From: Bolinopsis microptera
Lineage: Eukaryota; Ctenophora; Tentaculata; Lobata; Bolinopsidae
DNA length: 60,000 bases
NCBI RefSeq assembly: GCF_026151205.1
Contig: NC_087079.1
Coordinates: 16,922,945-16,982,944, forward strand
Reading direction: 5' to 3'
Positions 13,101 to 22,100 of this stretch are shown in pieces. The stretch's first letter is position 1; every line of letters starts with the position of its first letter. A program made the translations under genes and the position numbers. The notes below the pieces were generated by a model. That model was not told the origin of the DNA. It worked only from the letters and a program-made list of their open reading frames with translations, and searched no databases.

Positions 13101-16100
13101 TTTTCAGATTGTTGCCTTGGATACCATGGCTTGTCACGAGCTTTCTCAAGAATACGACGAGTATTCTGCATTGTTACAGATTACCTCTGATATGTATTAG
13201 CATTTAGCATCCTTGTTTGAATTTATTATTGATGACAGTTAACTTTTACTATTATCCTTGAGACTTTGAAATAAGTGCATAATGTCTTCTTAGGAGGAAA
13301 GTTGAATAAAATTAGATTCAATTGTCAATATGTACATATATATATAGAGTATTATATGACGATACACGGTGTACTTTTTGTGGATCACATGGCGGTATAA
13401 AGTGCATGGCAATAACAGTGTCTGACGCTATACAATATGCAAATCGCGGATTACAGTGTCATAGGATAATTAAAAGATGCCCTCACAAATTGTCAAGCAT
13501 AATAAACAATAAGGGGAATAAGAAACATAATATGCAAATGATGCAACGAATGGATTTATTTTCCGGCTATCAGAATACGTGAAGCTAAAACAGTGTTTAG
13601 CATGAAGGCCGTTTCTCTTCCTAATTTCACTTCAACTGAATAGCTAAATGGTCAAATTAGTTGTCGGTATAACGAATGACACCACAGAATAGCGACTACT
13701 GAATGCATGTAAAGTGGTATGCCAAAAATCATAAGGTCGCTACGAAGTCCGAAATTGTCATGAGTGAAAGCATATTATATTATATTTGGTATATTTAGTT
13801 CCATTTTGCATAATGTCTGCTAACCCTGTGGTTATTTTAAAACTGTAAATCTTATTATTGAAAATTTCATAACTTTACTTAAATTTTGTCATCAGTTATT
13901 TACTCTAATATTGAGGTATAATTGTTATTTCTTGGTATTTCTTAATTCTTGTCATATTTACTGCTTATATAAACTATGCAACATTCATTTAGAAATATTC
14001 ATAATACTCCGCAATATATATGACTTAAGTAGTGATGATAACAAATGACAGTAAGAATCTACAACCAGTAACCATACCCGATAGCTGATAAACTGCACAC
14101 AAAATATGACCGGGTTTAGATAACCTACCATCCGTTATAAATAGCCACTAAATTTCGCGAAACAAGTTAAATAAGTAGAGCAAACACAATCAGGATGCGA
14201 AAGTTGATGTAAATGTCATTTCTAATAGAAAAGAAGATGAGGGCAGAATATGTAGATGGTAGTGTTTACTAAGATACTACTGTTAGATGCATACCAAAAT
14301 TGTGGCAAACAACAAATCATTTGGTCATACCGCCGCTATGACATACAACAATCACCTAATTTCACTCCAACTGTCAAGCTAAGTGGTCGAATTAGTTTAA
14401 CCTCTTATATACTTTAGATAAAGCAGTGGGTATAACAAATGGCACCAGAGAATAGAGACAACTATATTATGCACGTCAGTTAATATGCCTAAAATCATTT
14501 ATCTAAATATAAATTGATAAAAAGTATAATTAATAAAATATGTTCAATCAAGTGTGTTTATTTATAAATAACAATGTACCATAAATCATAATTATAATTA
14601 TGATTTATGGTACATTGTTATTTATCATATTTATATTTTAGGCTGTAACCTTATTAGTTCAATGGAATAAACCTAGCATGCCTTGGTTGCAGCATCGCTT
14701 CACTTATAGGTGCATTTAGGGCCCGATGTAATTGCTATGACCAGTTTACTGGTCAACTGGTGTTTCGGTGTCCCTAATTTTGTTTACACTCGGTCACTTG
14801 TCAAGGCATGTAAGGTCATTCGGCGATATTTTCTTTGAAATAAAATGATGTATTTGTGTAACAATTTGAAAGTTTATTGATTAAAAAAAATGCACGTCAG
14901 TTAATATGCCTAAAATCATACAGGGGGGGGGGGGGGGGGGGGGGTAAAAGTAACGTTACGTACGTTGGGTCTTATATCACCGCCGTGTTTCATATTTGAG
15001 ACTTATAACTTTTCAGATGGCATCTGTAACTACTCACTCGAGGATTCCGATACCAAAATGCGAATAATTCAAACCACGCCCATATGATAACAAATCACCT
15101 ATTTTGTTCATTCCGAACATACTAGACGCTCAATCAGGGAAAACGGATTCGAAATAACGAAGTGATCAAGCATTTTGTGTATCTTGTTAAGGCCAGAGGG
15201 GGGGGGGTCAAAAACATCGACCAAAATATTATTTTCTAAATCAATATAATTTTTGATGACAAAAACATTGCTGCTATTCACATATTTGTAGCTGCTTAAC
15301 TTTTTTTAATAATTGAGGTTAACCGATTTTCACAAAATTGACTATACAACATTGAGATTAATAAAATTGAGGTAAATATTTTATTACACTCCATAATTTT
15401 TTGTTATTTCGGTCAGCAAATGTTAACTCTAAATTTTAGGTTCATAATTATCAGAAAAAGTAATTTCCAAACGTGATTAAATGAGGTTAACCTCTTTTTT
15501 AGATATAGCGAGAATAGATCAAATGATAGAGCTATTATTTTCATCGTTAGTTTACGGTATACACATTTCTTAATAGATGACGTGTTGATTGACTTTCTTT
15601 TATCTTGGGAAAATGAAAAAATGAGGTTAACCATCACATTTTGGTACCGTAGGGAATATACATACGATTCTTACTTATGTAATGTACCACAATATCGCAG
15701 TGAGGTATCTATTGGTATCACAATCCTACGACTATAATCACGTGACAAAGGTGATTTGAACTGACCATATTTTAGTAGAAGATTTATCCGTAAATGGCTA
15801 AAAAATAAGGTTAACCTCTCATTTTTTTGAATATCTGACCAGTCAAATACACGTTAACCTCAAAAAATTAATCGTTACACTGTGGAAATATTTTACTACA
15901 TATATTGATAGACCAATCCCAGTGTTATATGGTCTAAAGCAAGGTTAACAACCAAATTTTTACTACTTTCAAGCAGTTAGTGTTTACAGGAAGTCTTGGT
16001 TAACCTCATTTTTTCACAATACGAGGTCATCAACTACTGAAAGTGGCTGAAATCATTTAGGGAATGGCCAGGTCTATTCAAGCAAACGTTATTAAGTGTA

Positions 16101-19100
16101 TACAAATTTCTAACTAACGAACTGAGATACATTCCAGTGAATATTCAAAATTTTGAAAACACTAAATTGCATCTATCTCGAAACACACTTTTGTGGCTTT
16201 CAATTCCTTAGTCGAGAAAACCAGCCACCCCCTGCTATTGAGATTTGGTACAGTGGTTCCTTGGACAACTATCTAGATATTTGATGCAGCGATTTTTTTT
16301 ATTTGACTCGTTTCTCGAATTATGAGGTTAACCAGCTAAATTTTCCGAATTTTTGACATGGTTAACCTCATAATTCGAGAACCGAGTCAAATAAAAAATC
16401 GCTGCATCAGAAATGAGGATAATTGTCCAAGGAAACACTGTACCAAACCTCAAGATCAGGAAGTGGCCGGTTTTCTCAACTAAGGAATCGAAAGGTCAAA
16501 AAAGTTACAGCCGTTTAAAGATCCAGTTTAACTTTTAATTACAGGTAAACCTCAAAATTTAGCGCGCGATCCCGCGCGATATCTCAGAAACGCAAGGTCA
16601 GATTTTGATCCGGTTTTTTTCTTTTTGTTCGTCTCCAGCAGATATTATCAAATATGTGCAAACTAGAAAAGTGCCCCCCCCCCCCCCCCCTGTGGCCTTA
16701 ACCCCTCAAATTGAAAGGATGGGGGGAATAGTAGACAAATCGGACTTTTTGAACCAGAACTAGCTTCATTTCAGCAAATAATAACGAAAGCATACTTCTG
16801 GACGTGAATGAAAGAAACGTTAAGCATGTATGACTGATATACCAAAAGGACCACAAACTTTGACTCGGGGGTTAAATTATGGGGGGTAAAAATATGGACT
16901 GTTCTGTTATAAATATGGTTCTTTGTCCCGAAAAGGACCAAATTAGACCCCCCATGATATTACCGACTAAGGTATATAATATATACTACAATATTATATT
17001 TCAACAACGATAATAATTATACAAATTATTGACTAGCTCCAACAAAGCTAAAACGAATCTGACGAAATGGTAATAAATAGTATACTAAAAAGTAATATAG
17101 TACTCGCACTAAGAACAATAATGTAATATCAATTATTCCATTTATTCTGGTGAGTAAAGATGACAATGTCATTGTCATGAGATAAATTTATATCATATTT
17201 TTGATCAAATTATTCAAATTGTTAGTATTACCACTTCAGCATACATATTCAGCTTCATTTAAATAAATAACCTTGCAATCTCACTGCAATCTAACTCTTA
17301 ACTTGGTGTCACAACCGGAATGGCTTCATATGTCAAACCGCCGGATAATTTGGAATATGAGACGGTGCAAGAGCTTCCCAGATCCTGGTAAGTTGGTCTA
17401 AGCAATTTCAAATATTTAAGGAAGCTACCGAATGATCATCTAAACCAGAAACTGTGAAGGAGAACATATTGTTTTTATATCTGATTGGCCCAAAAGGAAG
17501 AGACCTGAATGAATTTATTATAATACCTTCACTTTTGAGAACCCTGGTGATGCAAAGATTCTTAAAACCGTTTTAGAGATCTGTATGAAAATCACGCTCA
17601 GTCACACAAAAGCGTAACTGTTAGCAGATACCTTTTCTTCAAACGCAACCCAAGTGAAGGGAATCACTCGAACATTACATCAAAGAGCTTAAAAAGATGT
17701 TTTTCGACACAGACATTTCTAACAATAGATACAAGGATACTTAGCTATTTGATCGTATAATATGACAGAAAATAGACATTGTCAAAGCATCATGATCAAC
17801 ACCTTCTTTCAGTAACTATCCCCAACGATAGACCTGCTGCCGCACAAATGTTCACCATTCTAACTGTAGAATGACTATTCATATATTCTTCACAGTTTCC
17901 TTTTGTTGACTCTTCATATCAGTTGAACTGCTACTTAGTGTCGTGATGATACTTCGCACACAGCTAATTTATTTACAGTTAATGAGTACCAACCAATACA
18001 GTTTTAGTTCCAAACATCAGTATTCGGTATCAATGTCGGTTACCAGGTTACCAGGTTACCAGGTTACCAGGTTACCAGGTTACCAGGTTACTAGGTTCGC
18101 AATACCTTGCGGACAGTATTGATTTCGAACCTTTTCGTTAAAAGACTTCTGTATGCATTTCGATTAAGCCAGATGAAATGTTGTTGTTTGTAGTGTCACC
18201 AGGATAGCTTCCAAAACTATCAGGATCTGACCCATCGCTTGAACTCACACTGCCAGTTATACCACCATTGCATTCCTCTTCCAATATGGGGATTTCCGCC
18301 TCGTAACACTGTTGGAATGTACATTCTGACATGCAGCCGAACCGCTGTCCAAGAAAGGCTAGCACGGCCAGTAAAACTGATAGAACAAGCATGGCAATCA
18401 TTAGTTCTGATATCTCTGACGACTTCATGATGACGTGATGTCTAGAAATTCTAGTTTGTCAGTTTTTATACTGAACGGGTCGGGATTAACAATGTGTGTC
18501 TACGGGAAAAAAAGGATAGCTGATATTATCAAGGCTCCAGATTGGCTTCGTTGACTCTAGCCCAGCTTAGATGATGGTAGTTTCATGAAAAACATCCCGT
18601 TTTCATCGTATTTGCACTGTAATTGAAGTGTGTTTTACAATTTACAATTATGTTATTAACTTCAGTTTCGTTGTTGACAAATTTCTAATGGTTCATGAAT
18701 CATGACGTCCTGCCCTAAAACACTTTTTTGACTGTAATCTTGACCCTTACCCTTACCCTTACCCTTACCCTTACCCTTACCCTTACCCTTACCCTTACCC
18801 TTACCTTACCCTTACCCTTACCCTTACCCTTACCTTACCCTTACCTTACCCTTACTCTTACCCTTACCCTTGTACCCAGCTCCCATCATAACCCTCGCCC
18901 TAACTCCACTTTGGCTCAAGGCTCTGGGGCAGGACAACGGTAAATCTCTCCAATTAAGAATTGGGTAATCAAATCGGATGACATATGATCTGAAACAAAC
19001 AATTGACTCGTTAGTAATAAATAATAATCAAACAATGCTTGACTTGATGTGGTACTGATAAATTAAAATTAATAAACAATTCTCAGCTCTGAGTCTCTTA

Positions 19101-22100
19101 CATATAAGCAGAAAAGGGCGTATAAGTGAAACAGTACGTCATTGTGGCAATGGGCACCAGCGGCTACCACACTAAACGGTTGATTTGTGTTTGTATGAAT
19201 CCCTGTCCGGTCGCTGCGAAACAAAGAAACGTTTTTCTATGGAAATGAAGTAGTATTGTTCGGACCCTGTTTAGGACATGAAAGAAGCGGCCCGGCATGT
19301 TTTGCATGATATTACAGGGGGGCCAAAAGTCAGTGTGCAAACGTTGGGACTTATACCTCCGCCGTGTTTCATATTTGAGAGTTGTTGCTTTGCAGATGGC
19401 ATACTGTACTAATTACCATACTGTTCGAGGATTCCGTCGCCAAAATTTGTGACTGAGCTATTAAGGCCAACGTTTGCACACTGACTTTTCCCCCCCCCCC
19501 CATCCCCCTATGTACATTTGTACACTTACAAGTGACCTCAATTTCGTCTCTTGACTCTTGTCTATTGTCAAGGAATAGTAATACAAGAAAGCGGGGTTAT
19601 ATGGGTCACATTATGTCGATCAGGTAAAATTTCTAGACAAGAATATGAGATCTGCTGCTTCAAATTGGAAAATTGAAACTCGAAAAGAAAACGATGAACA
19701 TATTCGAATCAAATTATATACAGTAGCATATCAAAATAGTTAATGTTTTATTTGGCAGCTGCACCGCTGCAGTCTGCACACGTAACAGTTGCGAGTCGTC
19801 CCTAGCATTATGTGCCTATGTCTCAACCGATGTAAAATACAATTAACGATTATAACGAATCGAAGATCTATCTTAGAAGAATGGCGCAGTAAATATTATA
19901 TCGGATTACATCGGCACAGTAAATGGAGGTTATCGCTGTCAAGAATAAGGGTACAGTCAAACCTCTCTCTATACTGAGCCTCTCTTTACCGGGGTACCTC
20001 GATATACCGGGCCTCTCTTTACCGGGGTACCTCGATATACCGGGCCTCTTCTTTCCCCAGAGTTAAAGTTGTACAAGCTGGTAAACCAAGAAGAACAATT
20101 GGGGTATGCAGGTAGCCCTGGTGGGTGCATAATCTTGCTTACGGTCTGCTCTCCCTAAGATAAGCCAGCATATCTATTGTAGTTCGTACCGTGTAGCTTA
20201 ATTTCTAGTTTATATAGATAAGATGCCAGAGCATGTTTACTAATCTTAATATACTTAACTACTCAATTAGTTGTCCAAGTCACCATGATGCCCCTCCTAC
20301 ATTGCTGAATAATGGAATAATTTTAATGTCCCATAAAATTGTTGCTATAATTGATTGAAATAAAAAATTTCACGAAAAATTTTCTATGCGCCAATAATTA
20401 TGACACCCTGCTGTATATCGCATTTGGTGGCGACTTGAGTAACAATTCGGCATTCCATCACAATGTGCGCATGTAAGAGCCTAATGGGGTGTATATGGGG
20501 TAGACGCTTGACAGATTTTGCGGTCATGAATATTAATGTTTCCCCCGAGATGCCAGGTATAGAGAGGCTTCACAATACTAAGGTAGTCTCTGATAATGTT
20601 AACTTTCTTACTGACCAGTGACCATTAAATAATGTAAGAACCTTTCAAATTATCATTTAGATTAGGTAACGGTATATTCAACAGAGAATATCCGTTTACC
20701 CCTTGCAGCCAGGAGGAGTGTTTGGAAACTTGTACAGAAAGCCATCAAGCTCTGCCCTGAACAGTTGAACTTGTTCGAGGTCGAGATCATCTTTATTTCA
20801 GGAGGTATGAAATTGTTCGATGCAGAGTTTGAGAATGAAAATGAATCTCACCGTGTTGCTGGAGAGAGGGTTTCTTGAAGCATATAAATGATACAAAAGG
20901 TTTTATTAGCAGGAGCTTTCAAAATACAAATGTATGTTATTGTCTTCAGCTGTTGATGATGTTGCAGTTGCCAAGAGGTCGTGGACATGTATGATGTAGT
21001 ATTAGTAGCATGATGTAACACTTCGTCTTACGGAGTGTCAGACGTTTCTGCTGTTTGGGATGACACAGTGGTTCTGGTAAATAATAAGTCCCTTGTTATT
21101 GATAAGCTCCGAAGAACGGCATCACCAATACCCTCCATAACATCACCGCTTCTAGCCAAACCAACACTGCAGCAGGATCCGACTATATTTATTAGTTTTA
21201 AGAAGTATCCTTGCTTCCAGAATTCGTAGATTATAGCAAGCATCACCATCATCAGTACTGAAGAGAGAGCAAGCAGTAAGATAACCTCTTGTTGATCCAT
21301 TGGGGAATACGACTGATGAACAGTTATGAAATAGGATCAGATCTATGCGAACAGCTGAAATATAGCAGACTCTAAGTGAGTGAGCTGGATCGTTCCCACG
21401 GTTGCTTGCATCGTGTTTTGTGTAGATAATGAAATTATTAACAGTATTGTGCGACAACTGCCATCTGTCGAGTGAGCACCACTTTATATCCACACTTTCT
21501 TTGCATTGATTATTCTTAGGCATTCATACTAAGTGGTAGGCGTATGTATAGTATAGTATAGTATAATACTATGTTTACAGTACACTGCAATGTAGATGTA
21601 CTGAAAAGGTATCCTGAAGGATTCTTGTTCTTTTGGCCCGGGCCCTCCTCATTTAATCCTCAATCACCGTTTTCCGATCATCCGACTGAGTCAGTCAACC
21701 GAGGAGACATTACACAGATGTGTAACTTTGCATATCACGTGACGTCATTATGTTGTCACGTGACGTCATAATGTCGTCACAACATCCACACATAGATCCA
21801 ACGGACCCTTAGCTATCTCCTTAGACTAGGTATTACTGTAGTATTGAGGGCAAACGCTAAGACAAATGTAGGCTGGATTTTACTTGACTTATCAGCTTTG
21901 AGAAGTAACCTTGCTTCCAGAATTCGTAGATTATAGCAAGTAACACCATCGTCAGTACCGAAGAAAGAGCAAGAATTAAGATAACCTCTTGTTGATCCAT
22001 TGGGGGAGACGACTCATGCATATTGCATAGTTATTAGTTATGATATTGTATCAGATTTATGCGAACAGCTGAAAGCGAAAGGTAGCAGGTTACAGAAGAG

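Noticed and set aside
20704-20806. Possible extra exon (RRSVWKLVQKAIKLCPEQ) within the large intron of the LEM/lyase-like gene
   Set aside because: Its only open frame does not match the phase of the flanking exons 6851 and 22785, which fit each other directly.
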